64,000 bases of DNA from positions 280,877 to 344,876 of the forward strand of contig NZ_JACYHA010000004.1 in assembly GCF_014837155.1 (NCBI RefSeq), read 5' to 3'. Positions 50,967 through 59,581 of this stretch are shown here, in pieces; within the stretch, counting starts at the first letter, position 1, and the number at the start of each line of letters is the position of its first letter. A program made the position numbers and the translations under genes. The notes beneath the pieces were generated by a model. It saw nothing but the letters and a program-made list of their open reading frames with translations. It made no database searches and had not been told where the DNA came from. Origin of the DNA: Litchfieldia stipae. Its GTDB lineage: Bacteria > Bacillota > Bacilli > Bacillales > Bacillaceae_L.

Positions 50967-51800
50967 TTGGCCACTACTGTGTCAGTCTTCAACATGAAAG
51001 GCGGAGTCGGCAAGACAACCTTAACAGTACAATTAGCATGGTACATGAGGTCACAAAAAGATAAGCGGGTGCTTGTAGTTGATTTAGATCCACAATCAAA
51101 TGCTAGTCATTATTTAATGGGACCTGATAAGTATAAGAACTACATAAATGAGAATAGGTATACCACAAAAGATGTGTTTGAAGTGTATTCAACACCTGTC
51201 AAGACACCGCCGTCAGATACTCATTCACCGGAAAAGTTTATTTACCGTGTACAGTCAGAGTTTGATACAACACTTGATTTAATCCCAGCTTCCCTAAAGC
51301 TTTCTAAGATGCAAAAGAATCCACGTGGAAAAGAACATGCCTTAGATGTTTTCCTCTCATATGTAAAAGACCAATATGACCTTATTCTTATTGATTGTCC
51401 ACCAACGGAGTCGATGTTTACTGATGCTTCTTATCGTGCTAGTCAGTTTGTATTAGTACCAATGAAACCAGAGTTTCTATCTACAATTGGTCTCCCCCTC
51501 ATATCGAGTTCACTTGAAGAATTTAAAATGGAGTATGACAGAAGTGATTTAAAGGTAGCAGGTATTGTATTTAACGTAGTAACAACAGGAAGGGAATCAA
51601 TAGAGTCTAAGCGGGAAATAAAGGATCTAGCAGCGAAGTATGATTTGTTCGTGTTTGATGAAGAAATAAGTCACAGTGATTCCTATTCAAGAAGTGTGAG
51701 AGAGGTAAGTTCCATTCTGAATACAAAATATGCAAAGAGTGGGACCAAAGATGAATTTACAGATTTTGCTGAAGCCTTTGCAAGGAGAATTGGTGTATGA
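50967..51800 (+). CDS. ParA/Soj-family ATPase
   Basis: A 277-residue ATPase. The deviant Walker A is KGGVGKTT (residues ~11-18 of MATTVSVFNMKGGVGKTTL), Walker A' VVDLDPQSNAS and Walker B LILIDCPPTESM. TTG at 50967 follows GGGGGG by six bases; an ATG at 50949 has no site. ParA proteins move plasmids or protein clusters on the nucleoid. No parS site or typical ParB was found, and its partner gene overlaps by four bases. It might be from a plasmid-like or defence element; the context does not decide. Confidence 0.9.
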   Translation: MATTVSVFNMKGGVGKTTLTVQLAWYMRSQKDKRVLVVDLDPQSNASHYLMGPDKYKNYINENRYTTKDVFEVYSTPVKTPPSDTHSPEKFIYRVQSEFDTTLDLIPASLKLSKMQKNPRGKEHALDVFLSYVKDQYDLILIDCPPTESMFTDASYRASQFVLVPMKPEFLSTIGLPLISSSLEEFKMEYDRSDLKVAGIVFNVVTTGRESIESKREIKDLAAKYDLFVFDEEISHSDSYSRSVREVSSILNTKYAKSGTKDEFTDFAEAFARRIGV

Positions 51801-52315
51801 AAACAAAACAGTTACTGCTTGAAATTCTTTTGCTTCATGAGAGATATACAGTTGAAGAGATTAATAGTGTTAAAGATTCAATTACAGACGATAAAGGGGT
51901 GTTGGACTGTTTACTGGCATTAAATAAACTTAATCAGTCTACTACTGACAAACAACCTATAAGTCAAACAGAGTCATCCAAACCAGAAAAGCCAACAAAA
52001 CAGGTGAATCTGAAAAAAGCATTATCAGAGGTTCGTAAGGAAGATGAAGAAAAATATAAAGTGATTAAAAAAATTGAAGCAATTATTCGGGATACAAAGA
52101 TGATGAAGATATCCGAGATGAGAGAATATGCCACTCTGTTACATATGACAATTGAACCCACTATTAAAAGAGATAAATTAATCCGCCAAATCTTAATCCA
52201 TCTAATTAATCTACCTACAGACCAAATTGTTGCCCCTACTATTGATTCTAAAACGAATATAGTTAACCAGCTTGAAATCATTTCAGAAGCGATTTATCAC
52301 TTTAAGAAGGATTAA
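51797..52315 (+). CDS. Partner protein of the ParA ATPase, unknown
   Basis: A 172-residue, mostly helical, charged protein (KQLLLEILLLHERYTVEEIN; EEKYKVIKKIEAIIRDTKMM). Its ATG overlaps the ParA stop (ATGA), so the two are co-translated and likely interact. It has no ParB-type HTH or CTPase motif (no GERRxxA box). A low-complexity linker rich in Ser, Thr, Lys and Pro (~45-70) connects two helical parts. It could be the cargo adaptor or DNA binder of the pair. Confidence 0.75.
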   Translation: MKTKQLLLEILLLHERYTVEEINSVKDSITDDKGVLDCLLALNKLNQSTTDKQPISQTESSKPEKPTKQVNLKKALSEVRKEDEEKYKVIKKIEAIIRDTKMMKISEMREYATLLHMTIEPTIKRDKLIRQILIHLINLPTDQIVAPTIDSKTNIVNQLEIISEAIYHFKKD

Positions 52316-52317
52316 AG

Positions 52318-52346
52318 AAAAAGGGAAATCAACTGATTTCCCTTTT
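52318..52346 (+). terminator. Terminator after the ParA pair
   Basis: AAAAAGGGAAATCA and TGATTTCCCTTTT pair around AC with a T-rich end, directly after the stop codon. Confidence 0.82.
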
Positions 52347-52523
52347 CCAATTTATTTAATCCAACAGTTATAATGAACTACAGGAGGTAGGAGTTCCTAG
52401 GCTCAATATTATTTTTTAGTAAAAAATATCTATAGATGTGCTATTATTTAAGTAATTCCTCACATAACAAATTAGTAGATTAATAGGATAAGCAATGTAA
52501 TGGTTAAAATGAAAGGTGAAAAA

Positions 52524-53297
52524 ATGAATACAAATAGAGAAATTTTAGAAGAAAAAGACGAGAAAATTGCTCAGCTAGAAAGACAATTAAAAGAATTAAT
52601 CGAAGTACAACAGCAAACGGCTGTAACTATTGCGATAGATCATAACTCAAAATCTTTGGCTCCACCGAAAGGAATCGTTAAGTCTTTCTTTAAAGCAGCT
52701 GGTAGATTGAAGATGATGTTTGCCATGGCCATCCTTGTTAGTTTAGTAGCAACTTCAGGAGGAATTTGGCTATTTGCGGGCAGTACCTTCAAACAAGAGT
52801 CTGTCACGTTTGTCGAACAAGTTCAAGAGCTAGCCACATTGGCCACAGTTGAAGCTCATATGAAAGAGGTTCTACACGAAGAGGATAATAAGATTTTCGG
52901 GAAAGATATCTCGATTGATCTGCCAGGAACAAAGCGAGAACTATTATTAGTTGTACCTGCGACTGTTATTGCTGGAGTTGATTTGAAAGGAATTACTTCT
53001 GAGGATATGGTTATTAATGAAGAAACAAAAGAAATTGATATTACCCTTCCTCGTGCAGAGCTCATCCAGGACCCCTCAATAAAAATGGATAAAATACATG
53101 CCGTTGATCATGGTGGGCTATTCCGTGCTGATATTAAAATGGGTGAGGGCTTAGAGAAGGTCGCTGAGGTACAAGAAAAAATCCGTAAAGAAGCGATATC
53201 TATTGGTTTACTAGATACAGCTGAGAGAAATGCAGAAAAAGTGTTAAAGGAATTTTTTAAGAATATTGGTTATACGGTAAATGTTACATTTAAATAA
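52524..53297 (+). CDS. DUF4230 membrane protein with coiled-coil N-terminus
   Basis: A 257-residue protein. Residues ~8-35 are a coiled coil (EEKDEKIAQLERQLKELIEV), one membrane helix follows (MMFAMAILVSLVATSGGIWLFA), and the rest is a DUF4230-like outer domain with LPGTKRELLLVVPATVIAGV and GLLDTAERNAEKVLKEFFKN. The ATG at 52524 follows AAAGGTG; the frame is open from 52500 without a better site. DUF4230 has no assigned activity. It is monocistronic with a terminator. Confidence 0.85.
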   Translation: MNTNREILEEKDEKIAQLERQLKELIEVQQQTAVTIAIDHNSKSLAPPKGIVKSFFKAAGRLKMMFAMAILVSLVATSGGIWLFAGSTFKQESVTFVEQVQELATLATVEAHMKEVLHEEDNKIFGKDISIDLPGTKRELLLVVPATVIAGVDLKGITSEDMVINEETKEIDITLPRAELIQDPSIKMDKIHAVDHGGLFRADIKMGEGLEKVAEVQEKIRKEAISIGLLDTAERNAEKVLKEFFKNIGYTVNVTFK

Positions 53298-53304
53298 TAG
53301 GAAG

Positions 53305-53339
53305 GCCTGCCCATGCTACTTTGGACAGGCTTGTTTTTA
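53305..53339 (+). terminator. Terminator after DUF4230 gene
   Basis: GCCTGCCC and GGACAGGC pair around ATGCTACTTT and run into TTGTTTTTA. Confidence 0.8.
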
Positions 53340-53371
53340 TTTATAAGAACTACATAAATGTCTAAAGTGTT

Positions 53372-53671
53372 TCAAACAGACTCCTTCTCAACCACCACTC
53401 CACCTTCTCGTTGGAACTTCCTTTTATAAGCTCGGTGAAGATGAGGGGCTATGGGTAGGATCGATATACTAAATCCTTTTCCACGATAAATCGGGTTATC
53501 TATTATTAAGCCTAACTCGATTAATTGCTGAATCTCCCTTGTCCTCTTTTTCAAAACAATAAATCCATCCTTTGATCCTCGAAAAATCAATTCTCCTAAA
53601 ATAGTCTTTGTTCGATAAGGCAATTTCTGAATGACGTCAAAATAGTAGAGTTCTCTAACGGGAATCTTCAT
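53372..53671 (-). CDS. Small winged-helix-like protein of unknown function
   Basis: A 99-residue basic soluble protein, MKIPVRELYYFDVIQKLPYR onward with TREIQQLIELGLIIDNPIYR and a C-terminal RAYKRKFQREGG. The helical pattern with a late beta-turn could be a winged helix. The ATG at 53671 follows GGTGGTG by five to six bases; the longer open frame upstream has no site. No family is recognised. Confidence 0.6.
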   Translation of the reverse strand: MKIPVRELYYFDVIQKLPYRTKTILGELIFRGSKDGFIVLKKRTREIQQLIELGLIIDNPIYRGKGFSISILPIAPHLHRAYKRKFQREGGVVVEKESV

Positions 53672-53801
53672 TTTTAGCACCACCATGGTTATTATCATAG
53701 CATCATTTTAATCAATGAAATAGATTTCTATTCGCTTTTAATAAGTGTATAAAAGGAAGGATATACTATTCTTAAATTTCCAATCGAAATGAGGTTTTGA
53801 G

Positions 53802-54272
53802 ATGGCTTTTAAGGTTTATTTTATCAGTGCTATTATGCTAGTCATTTGTTTCCCAGCGAACATTCATGCGAGAGAAATAAAATATAATCATGATAGTATG
53901 ACGATTGATGAGATTCAGGAGAAAGTATCCTTTAAGGTATTAGCTCCTGAAGGGATTCCAGAGAGTTGGACCTTAGAAATTAAAACCTATCCAAATTCAA
54001 ATGTGGTGCAAAGCTTTAGTTTACACTATATGGATGAAAATGATGAAGTCATGTTTTTAGGGATGGATCAAAGAGGTTCAGCCTCTCCATTTCAATCCTA
54101 TAAGGGAACGGATGGTATTATTATTAATGAACAACCGGCCTATTTTCAAGAATGGGCGAATGAACCATTAGGTGGGATTCTTTGCTGGAAGCAGGATGGT
54201 ACCTATATCGAAATGACTAGTCATCGAATCACTAAAGAAGAAATGATTGAAATTGCACGGTCGGTTAAGTAG
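53802..54272 (+). CDS. DUF4367-like secreted protein
   Basis: A 156-residue exported protein with signal peptide KVYFISAIMLVICFPANIHA (cleavage after IHA). The mature part has MTIDEIQEKVSFKVLAPEGI and YKGTDGIIINEQPAYFQEWA, then GILCWKQDGTYIEMTSHRIT, which fits the DUF4367 sensory/anti-sigma-linked outer domain. GAGG lies upstream of the ATG. Its ligand is unknown. It is monocistronic; a short GGGACAGTCTC repeat follows. Confidence 0.8.
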   Translation: MAFKVYFISAIMLVICFPANIHAREIKYNHDSMTIDEIQEKVSFKVLAPEGIPESWTLEIKTYPNSNVVQSFSLHYMDENDEVMFLGMDQRGSASPFQSYKGTDGIIINEQPAYFQEWANEPLGGILCWKQDGTYIEMTSHRITKEEMIEIARSVK

Positions 54273-54279
54273 GTTTGTG

Positions 54280-54298
54280 GGACAGTCTCTGTGGTTTA
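54280..54298. repeat. Short repeat, family C copy 1
   Basis: TGGGACAGTCTCTGTGGTTT is related to AGGAACAGTCTCCTTGGTCT at 59552 and AGGGACAGTCCCTTTGGTCT at 60568. Each has a small palindrome (GGGACAGTCCC or close). Confidence 0.5.
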
Positions 54299-54421
54299 AA
54301 ACGAAAATAAAAGGATTTCCAAATTTCAAGTCGAATACCTAGTGTATTAGATTCAGTTTGGAGGTCACTATTTTGTTACTTTACAATTGATCGATATCAA
54401 CTACTTACCATTTTAATATAA

Positions 54422-55536
54422 GGCTCTTTTCGTATAGATTGTTGCTATTTTAACCATACTCCTAAAAGGTGCTAATATACTGATTTGGGAGGTGTCTAGA
54501 ATGTTGGAAGATGTTTATGCTGACTTTACGGATTTACCGAAAAAAGACCAAATTGCACTATTTAATCGCTTAAAAGAAGAGTTCTTCTCTAACGAAGAAG
54601 ATGGCATGGAAGAAACATATACTACGATTAGAGAAACACGTTTTAGCGAAGGTCTCGGTTGTGTTCATTGCGGAAGTGTTAAGGTCAAGCGTAATGGTAA
54701 ATACCGTGGGAGACAGCGTTACTTCTGCCATGATTGCAATAAGTCATTTAATGACTTAACCAATACCCCTATTTCAGGTTCACGTTATCTGGGGAAATGG
54801 TCGAAATACTTCCGTATGATGGTTGAGGGCTATACCCTACCCAAGATTGCTGAGGAACTTAAAATTCACATATCTACTTGTTTCTATTGGAGACACAAGG
54901 TTTTATTTGCATTACGTTCGTTAGGGTTCCAAGGGTTGAAGGGAATTGTTGAAAGTGATGAAACCTTTTTCAAAGAGTCTTTTAAGGGACGTAAGGTTGA
55001 AGGTAGAGAACCCAAAGAACGTGGTGGGAGAGACCCAAAAAGAGGTATTAGTGGTCTTAAAATTGCTGTTGTCGTTGCACAAGACCGCAACGGTCAAGTA
55101 GTTGTTCAAAAAGCTGGTCGTGGTCGTGTAAGAGCAGAAGAAATAGATGCTGTAATTGGGGAATATATAGACCCCTCTGCTTTGTTATGTACTGATACAG
55201 CTACAAACTATAAAAAGTTTGCTTTGGTTAAAGGTCTAAAGCACGAAACAATTAACGTTAGCAAAGAAGGGTATGTCAAAAAAGGCATATACCATGTTCA
55301 GCATGTCAATAATTTTCATAAACGCCTTGGTAATTGGATGGATAGATTTAATGGAGTAGCCACTAAATATCTCGACAACTACCTATACTGGTTCAAATTT
55401 TTACAACAGAATAAAAAGTTACCAACAAACGAAAGAGTAAAGGGGTTTCTTTTGAGTGCTTGTCAAAAGGTGAATTACATTACCGTAAATTATTTGCGAG
55501 AGGTATAAACATAGTGTTAGATTGCACAAAAAAGCC
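54422..55536 (+). mobile_element. Complete IS1595-family insertion sequence
   Basis: The element runs from GGCTCTTTTCGTATAGATTG to CAATCTAACACTATG… read inward from its right end GGCTTTTTTGTGCAATCT (minus strand at 55536). The left and right ends share GGCT-x-TTTT-x-GTA and a following ATT/ATCT block, with the usual imperfection. One intact transposase gene lies inside. No clear 8-base target duplication was seen, so one end may have been altered. Confidence 0.75.
54501..55508 (+). CDS. IS1595-family transposase (ISXO2-like DDE)
   Basis: A 335-residue transposase. N-terminal DUF/zinc ribbon: GCVHCGSVKVKRNGKYRGRQ and YFCHDCNKSF (two CxxC pairs). Then KWSKYFRMMVEGYTLPKIAE, the HTH region, and the ISXO2-like DDE core: VESDETFFKESFKG (first Asp), CTDTATNYKKFA (second Asp), VQHVNNFHKRLGNWMDRF (third region with N/H/E-like residues). 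The ATG at 54501 follows GGGAGG; the GTG at 54492 is in that site. It appears intact and potentially active. Confidence 0.92.
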   Translation: MLEDVYADFTDLPKKDQIALFNRLKEEFFSNEEDGMEETYTTIRETRFSEGLGCVHCGSVKVKRNGKYRGRQRYFCHDCNKSFNDLTNTPISGSRYLGKWSKYFRMMVEGYTLPKIAEELKIHISTCFYWRHKVLFALRSLGFQGLKGIVESDETFFKESFKGRKVEGREPKERGGRDPKRGISGLKIAVVVAQDRNGQVVVQKAGRGRVRAEEIDAVIGEYIDPSALLCTDTATNYKKFALVKGLKHETINVSKEGYVKKGIYHVQHVNNFHKRLGNWMDRFNGVATKYLDNYLYWFKFLQQNKKLPTNERVKGFLLSACQKVNYITVNYLREV

Positions 55537-55577
55537 ATATCAATGATATGACTTTCAAATGGTTCACTTCTCATATA

Positions 55578-56291
55578 TTAACTACTGGTCCTAGACAAGA
55601 AATCTTTTAGTATCAGATTGTATATTTGTGGCTGTTCTGAATGGACTAAATGTGCAGCAAAAGGAATAATAGAGACGTGAATCAGTTTATTAGTTTGAGG
55701 ATAAATAATAGCCCCTTTTGTTTCGTTTATGTTCCCTTCTCCAACTACAAATAAAACTGGCATCTTTAAATCTGCTAAATTAACTGTTTCTTCAAATGGA
55801 TATGAATCCTCTTTTCTTGCCATGTAAATAAGTTCTTGCCAACCTTCTCCATGAACTTGATTGAAATAACTTTCTATTTCCTTATTCTCAAGGAGCGAAG
55901 TATAGCGTTCGAATTCAATCCTTTGGATTTCTGACCAATTAGAAGGTTTTTCTGGCAAAATGCCTGAAAGAGTCAATGTTTTTACCCTATCGGGAAATTT
56001 TTTGGCGAAAATCAATCCAACAAGAGCACCAAGTGAACACCCTACTATATGAGCGGATGGGACCCCGAGATAATTTAAAGTTTCTGATAAGTCACTAGCA
56101 GAGTCCAAATAATAGTTTGAAACATCATTTGATTTAGATTTACCATGCCCCCTTAAGTCTGGCAAGATTACTCTATGTGTCGCTTTGAAGTATTCTCTTT
56201 GCTCTTCAAAATCAGTCATACCAGTTTGTAATCCTGTATGTAGAAAAATGATTGATTCTCCTTCGCCAAATATGTCTGTGTGTAATAACAT
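55578..56291 (-). CDS. Alpha/beta hydrolase
   Basis: A 237-residue hydrolase. The nucleophile elbow GCSLGA (Ser ~86), an acid near VVGEGN and His in AAHLVHSEQP form the triad. ILPDLRGHGKSKS is the typical strand before the elbow. The substrate is unknown; esterase or peptidase activity is likely. No strong ribosome site is seen before the ATG at 56291. It is convergent with the insertion sequence and divergent from a GNAT gene. Confidence 0.88.
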   Translation of the reverse strand: MLLHTDIFGEGESIIFLHTGLQTGMTDFEEQREYFKATHRVILPDLRGHGKSKSNDVSNYYLDSASDLSETLNYLGVPSAHIVGCSLGALVGLIFAKKFPDRVKTLTLSGILPEKPSNWSEIQRIEFERYTSLLENKEIESYFNQVHGEGWQELIYMARKEDSYPFEETVNLADLKMPVLFVVGEGNINETKGAIIYPQTNKLIHVSIIPFAAHLVHSEQPQIYNLILKDFLSRTSS

Positions 56292-56456
56292 TTCTATTCT
56301 TCCTCATTTCTTTTTGACATTTAATTAAGTTGGTTAAACGAATATTATGATAATTATACTATTAAAAGTAATTTTTTTCCTTTGTTTTTTTCTTATATGT
56401 TTAATAGCAACAAAGTTTACGAAAACAGCCTAATATAAATATGGAGTTGATATAAA

Positions 56457-56861
56457 ATGATATACAAAAATACTCTTGATGATATTACATCTGAGATGTT
56501 GAATGGATTTTTCGTGGGTTGGCCGGAACCACCGAGTCCGGAAACGCATTTGAGATTGTTAGAAAATAGCAGTAAAGTGGTTATTGCGTTAGATGATGAG
56601 ACGAATCAAGTTGTTGGATTTATTACTGCGATAAGTGATGGGGTTCTCTCTGCTTATATTCCATTGTTGGAAGTTCTGTCTGAGTATAAGGGGAGAGGGA
56701 TTGGTAAGGAATTAGTTGAGCGAATGTTAAAGCAACTTGAGGATATCTACATGGTCGATTTGTGCTGTGATGATGAGTTAGTTCCTTATTATGAGAGGTT
56801 TGGGATGATGAAATCTAACGGGATGCTTGTGAGGAATTATGGAAGGCAATCGGGGTATTAG
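56457..56861 (+). CDS. GNAT-family N-acetyltransferase
   Basis: A 134-residue acetyltransferase with VVGFITAISDGVLSAYIPLL, the acetyl-CoA loop EYKGRGIGKELVERML and the C-terminal VPYYERFGMMKSNGML. The substrate is unknown. The ATG at 56457 has a weak GGAG-like site (ATGGAGTTGAT). A strong terminator follows. It is monocistronic. Confidence 0.9.
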   Translation: MIYKNTLDDITSEMLNGFFVGWPEPPSPETHLRLLENSSKVVIALDDETNQVVGFITAISDGVLSAYIPLLEVLSEYKGRGIGKELVERMLKQLEDIYMVDLCCDDELVPYYERFGMMKSNGMLVRNYGRQSGY

Positions 56862-56874
56862 GCAAATGAAGAAT

Positions 56875-56905
56875 CGCTTGGATCATATCAGATCCAAGCG
56901 TTTTT
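56875..56905 (+). terminator. Strong terminator after the GNAT gene
   Basis: CGCTTGGATC and GATCCAAGCG pair exactly around ATATCA, followed by TTTTT. Confidence 0.92.
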
Positions 56906-56945
56906 GATTGGCAATAGTAAAGAAGATATTTTTCTTAAAAAGGCA

Positions 56946-57272
56946 CTAGCACTTAGGATTGTAGCAAGAACCGATGATAATTAATAGGATAAACAAGACT
57001 ACAATTAACACAAATGAATTGTTGCTAGGTCCAGGACAAGCGTGACCATAGCTTGGTGCAGCATATCCGAAGCTAGGAGCCATTTGGTCATACATTGGTG
57101 CAGTGTAGGTTGGCTGTGGTGCCATTTGATCATAGCTAGGTGCAGTATAAGTTGGCTGCGGTGGCATATTAGCGCCCATTACTGGTGCCATGTTATCGTG
57201 AGCTCCCATGATAGGTGCAGAATTTGCATAATTGTTCATATAAGGTGCCGCATTGTTAGCGTCCATATTCAT
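56946..57272 (-). CDS. YjcZ-like small spore-associated protein with repetitive N-terminus
   Basis: A 108-residue protein (from the ATG at 57272; the ATG at 57266 is equally possible after AAAGGA). The N-terminal part is rich in Met, Pro, Tyr, Ala and Asn with near-repeats TYTAPSYDQMAPQ and TYTAPMYDQMAPS. The C-terminal NNSFVLIVVLFILLIIIGSC is the single membrane helix typical of YjcZ/YhjV-type sporulation proteins, which are normally only 30-50 residues. The long repetitive extension is unusual. It likely sits in the spore or forespore membrane; the role is unknown. Confidence 0.75.
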   Translation of the reverse strand: MNMDANNAAPYMNNYANSAPIMGAHDNMAPVMGANMPPQPTYTAPSYDQMAPQPTYTAPMYDQMAPSFGYAAPSYGHACPGPSNNSFVLIVVLFILLIIIGSCYNPKC

Positions 57273-57369
57273 ACTTCCTTTCTGTATAATGTGTATTTTC
57301 ACTACAGTATACTCACCTAGTATGAAATTGCCCCATTTTCGTGCGGAAATGGGTGCGTATCACAAGTAT

Positions 57370-57399
57370 AAAAGGGTCGAGAGATTATCCCCCGACCCT
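57370..57399 (-). terminator. Terminator of tyrZ
   Basis: On the minus strand GGGTCGGGGGATAATCTCTCGACCC is followed by TTTTA, eight bases after the tyrZ stop. A second hairpin, CCCATTTTC…GGAAATGGG at 57332-57353, follows. Confidence 0.8.
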
Positions 57400-57407
57400 A
57401 TAGCAAT

Positions 57408-58652
57408 CTATATTTTTAATTTAATAAATTTACGTTTCCCTACTTGTATGATTAAGCCATCAGTAATAGTTAGCTGTAGGTCAGGAGTTTCCACTTGTTC
57501 CCCATTCACTCTTACACCTTTGTTACTAATCATTCTTCTGGCTTCACTCTTAGAGGATAACATGTTTAGGTCAACTAGAAGCTCGACGATTGAGATTTCT
57601 TTATTTCCTTTCCACTCCATCTCAGGAATATCAACAGGCATAACACGTTTTTGGAAGACAGAGATAAAATGGTGTTCTGCTTGCTCTGCTGCATCATTAC
57701 CGTGGTACATTCTTACAATGGTCTTACCTAGTAGCATTTTAGCATCTCTTGGATGAAGTTCTCCTGTTTCAAGCTGCTTCTTCATGGTTTGAATTTGTTC
57801 AGGTGCGAAATCTGTCACTAATTCGAAGTATTTGATCATCAATTCATCAGGAATGGACATTGCTTTCCCGTACATTTCGTTCGGGCTTTCATCAATACCG
57901 ATGTAGTTTTTCTTGGATTTTGACATCTTTTCAACGCCATCAAGGCCTTCTAGTAATGGCATGAGCATCGCCACTTGCTTTTCCTTCCCAAACTTCTCTT
58001 GGTAGTGTCTTCCCATCAGAATGTTGAAATGCTGATCGGTCCCACCAAGTTCAATATCTGATTCCAGGTTGACCGAATCGTAACCTTGCATCAATGGGTA
58101 GAAGAATTCGTGGAGTGAGATGGGCTTGCCTAATGCAATCCGTTCTTCAAAATCATCTCTTTCTAATAGCCTTGCTACAGTAATCTTTCCAGCCAGTTGG
58201 ATGACATCCTCAAACTTTAATTCAGCCAACCATTTGGAGTTATAATGAAGTTCAACCTTTTCCATATCGATGACCTTTGCAAATTGTTCGAAATAGGTTT
58301 GGGCATTATGCTTTACTTCTTCATCTGTTAATTGTTTTCGGGCAATTGATTTACCTGTAGGATCGCCGATTTTACCAGTGAAATCTCCGATGATCAGTTG
58401 AATAATGTGACCATTTTCCTGAAATTGTCTCATCTTGTTTAGAACAACGGTATGACCAAGGTGAACATCTGGGGCAGAAGGATCTAAGCCTAATTTAATC
58501 TTAAGTGGTTTGTTCTCTAGAATGGATTTTGCTACCTTGTACTCTAGTTCTTCAGTTGGAATAATTTCTTGAACTCCCTGGCTGTAAAGTGTCATTTGTC
58601 GCTGCACTTCATGTAATTGCTCTTTGCTTAATTTCTCTAATAACTGATTCAT
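57408..58652 (-). CDS. tyrZ: Tyrosyl-tRNA synthetase (TyrZ type)
   Basis: A 414-residue class I synthetase that joins tyrosine to tRNA-Tyr. The signature HLGH (in [13 protein letters not shown]) and KMSKS (in [11 protein letters not shown]) are intact, with the tyrosine pocket [20 protein letters not shown]. The C-terminal S4-like RNA domain reads [34 protein letters not shown] resembles the Bacillus TyrZ branch rather than TyrS. The ATG at 58652 is eight bases after AGGAGG; the ATG at 58658 is too close. A T-box leader controls it. A MarR gene lies directly upstream, as ywaE does near tyrZ in Bacillus subtilis. Confidence 0.95.
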   Translation of the reverse strand: MNQLLEKLSKEQLHEVQRQMTLYSQGVQEIIPTEELEYKVAKSILENKPLKIKLGLDPSAPDVHLGHTVVLNKMRQFQENGHIIQLIIGDFTGKIGDPTGKSIARKQLTDEEVKHNAQTYFEQFAKVIDMEKVELHYNSKWLAELKFEDVIQLAGKITVARLLERDDFEERIALGKPISLHEFFYPLMQGYDSVNLESDIELGGTDQHFNILMGRHYQEKFGKEKQVAMLMPLLEGLDGVEKMSKSKKNYIGIDESPNEMYGKAMSIPDELMIKYFELVTDFAPEQIQTMKKQLETGELHPRDAKMLLGKTIVRMYHGNDAAEQAEHHFISVFQKRVMPVDIPEMEWKGNKEISIVELLVDLNMLSSKSEARRMISNKGVRVNGEQVETPDLQLTITDGLIIQVGKRKFIKLKI

Positions 58653-58679
58653 TCCCATTTCCTCCTAAAATTAAATATA

Positions 58680-58925
58680 AAAAAACCACATCCCTTAAAC
58701 AAGGGACGTGGTTTAACTTGTGCACGCGGTACCACCCTAATTGAAGGATTGAATCCTTCCACTCAACGATTAACGGCTCGTCCGTTCTTTGCTATCTGTT
58801 CGTTTTGCAAAGAAAGCTCAAGGAATGTAATTCGTAGTTATCTTTGCGTCGATTCGCACCATCCATCGACTCTCTGTCTGCAGTGAGATAACTACTACTG
58901 AATTTCCTGTCATCACATTTTACCT
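58680..58925 (-). promoter_or_regulatory. T-box leader (tRNA-Tyr sensing riboswitch)
   Basis: On the minus strand the leader has the T-box core AGGGTGGTACCGCG (58739-58726) followed by a terminator stem AACCACGTCCCTTGTTTAAG / GGATGTGGTTTTTTT (58714-58681). The T-box side also pairs as antiterminator when uncharged tRNA-Tyr binds. Stem I sequences extend to about 58925. It switches on tyrZ when tyrosyl-tRNA runs low. Confidence 0.93.
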
Positions 58926-58940
58926 ATTTATTTTTGTATC

Positions 58941-59465
58941 TTAAAAATCATTTTCCCTTATGATTCTTCTTAATAGCTTTGACATGTTTTTTTGCTCATT
59001 CAAACTTAAACTTGAAACAATCTCAACTTCCGCTTGATGAAATTGAGGATATAATGCTTCCATGACTTCTTTTCCTTTATCTGTTATCGTAACGTAAGTG
59101 ATCCGACGATCTCTGTTATCAACCTTTCGATAACAAAATTCTTTTCGTTCTAGGGTTTTTGTAATATTACTTATTGTTGATTTAGTCACTCCAGCAGAGG
59201 TTGCTAATTTCTTTGTCTCTACCGATTTCCAAATCCACAAATCATATAGCAATGAAAAAGAAGTCCAGGATAACCCATACTCGGATAAAACTTCGCGCTC
59301 CATTTTGTTTCTTAACCCTTGAGCCACACGATACATATTCGTCACGACTGAAATAGCATCTAAGTTAAGTGAATCTAAAGGAAGCTTGGCTAATAGATTA
59401 ATTGTATCCTTTTCATCAGGTAACAATTCGCCATCATCATCAAAAGAATGAATAGTAGCCACCAC
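58941..59465 (-). CDS. MarR-family transcriptional regulator
   Basis: A 174-residue winged-helix regulator: ETKKLATSAGVTKSTISNIT (recognition helix), KTLERKEFCYRKVDNRDRRI (wing) and TDKGKEVM. It starts with GTG at 59465, with AAGGTG directly before it, so the site is poor. The adjacent tyrZ and T-box resemble the Bacillus tyrZ-ywaE neighbourhood. The effector and targets are unknown. The N-terminal ~20 residues (HSFDDDGELLPDEKDTINLL) are a charged extension. Confidence 0.9.
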   Translation of the reverse strand: MVATIHSFDDDGELLPDEKDTINLLAKLPLDSLNLDAISVVTNMYRVAQGLRNKMEREVLSEYGLSWTSFSLLYDLWIWKSVETKKLATSAGVTKSTISNITKTLERKEFCYRKVDNRDRRITYVTITDKGKEVMEALYPQFHQAEVEIVSSLSLNEQKNMSKLLRRIIRENDF

Positions 59466-59551
59466 CTTATTGTTTTCAAAATCGTTAGCTATGAAACGAT
59501 ATTAACAAAAAAAAATTAAATTGCAATACACAATCGCAAAGATAGGACCGA

Positions 59552-59571
59552 GGAACAGTCTCCTTGGTCTA
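59552..59571. repeat. Short repeat, family C copy 2
   Basis: AGGAACAGTCTCCTTGGTCT is related to the copies at 54280 and 60568. It stands between two minus-strand genes. Confidence 0.5.
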
Positions 59572-59581
59572 AAAGATACCA

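Noticed and set aside
57253..57756. Plus-strand 167-codon frame
   Set aside because: Antisense to tyrZ and the YjcZ-like gene; a shadow of real coding DNA.
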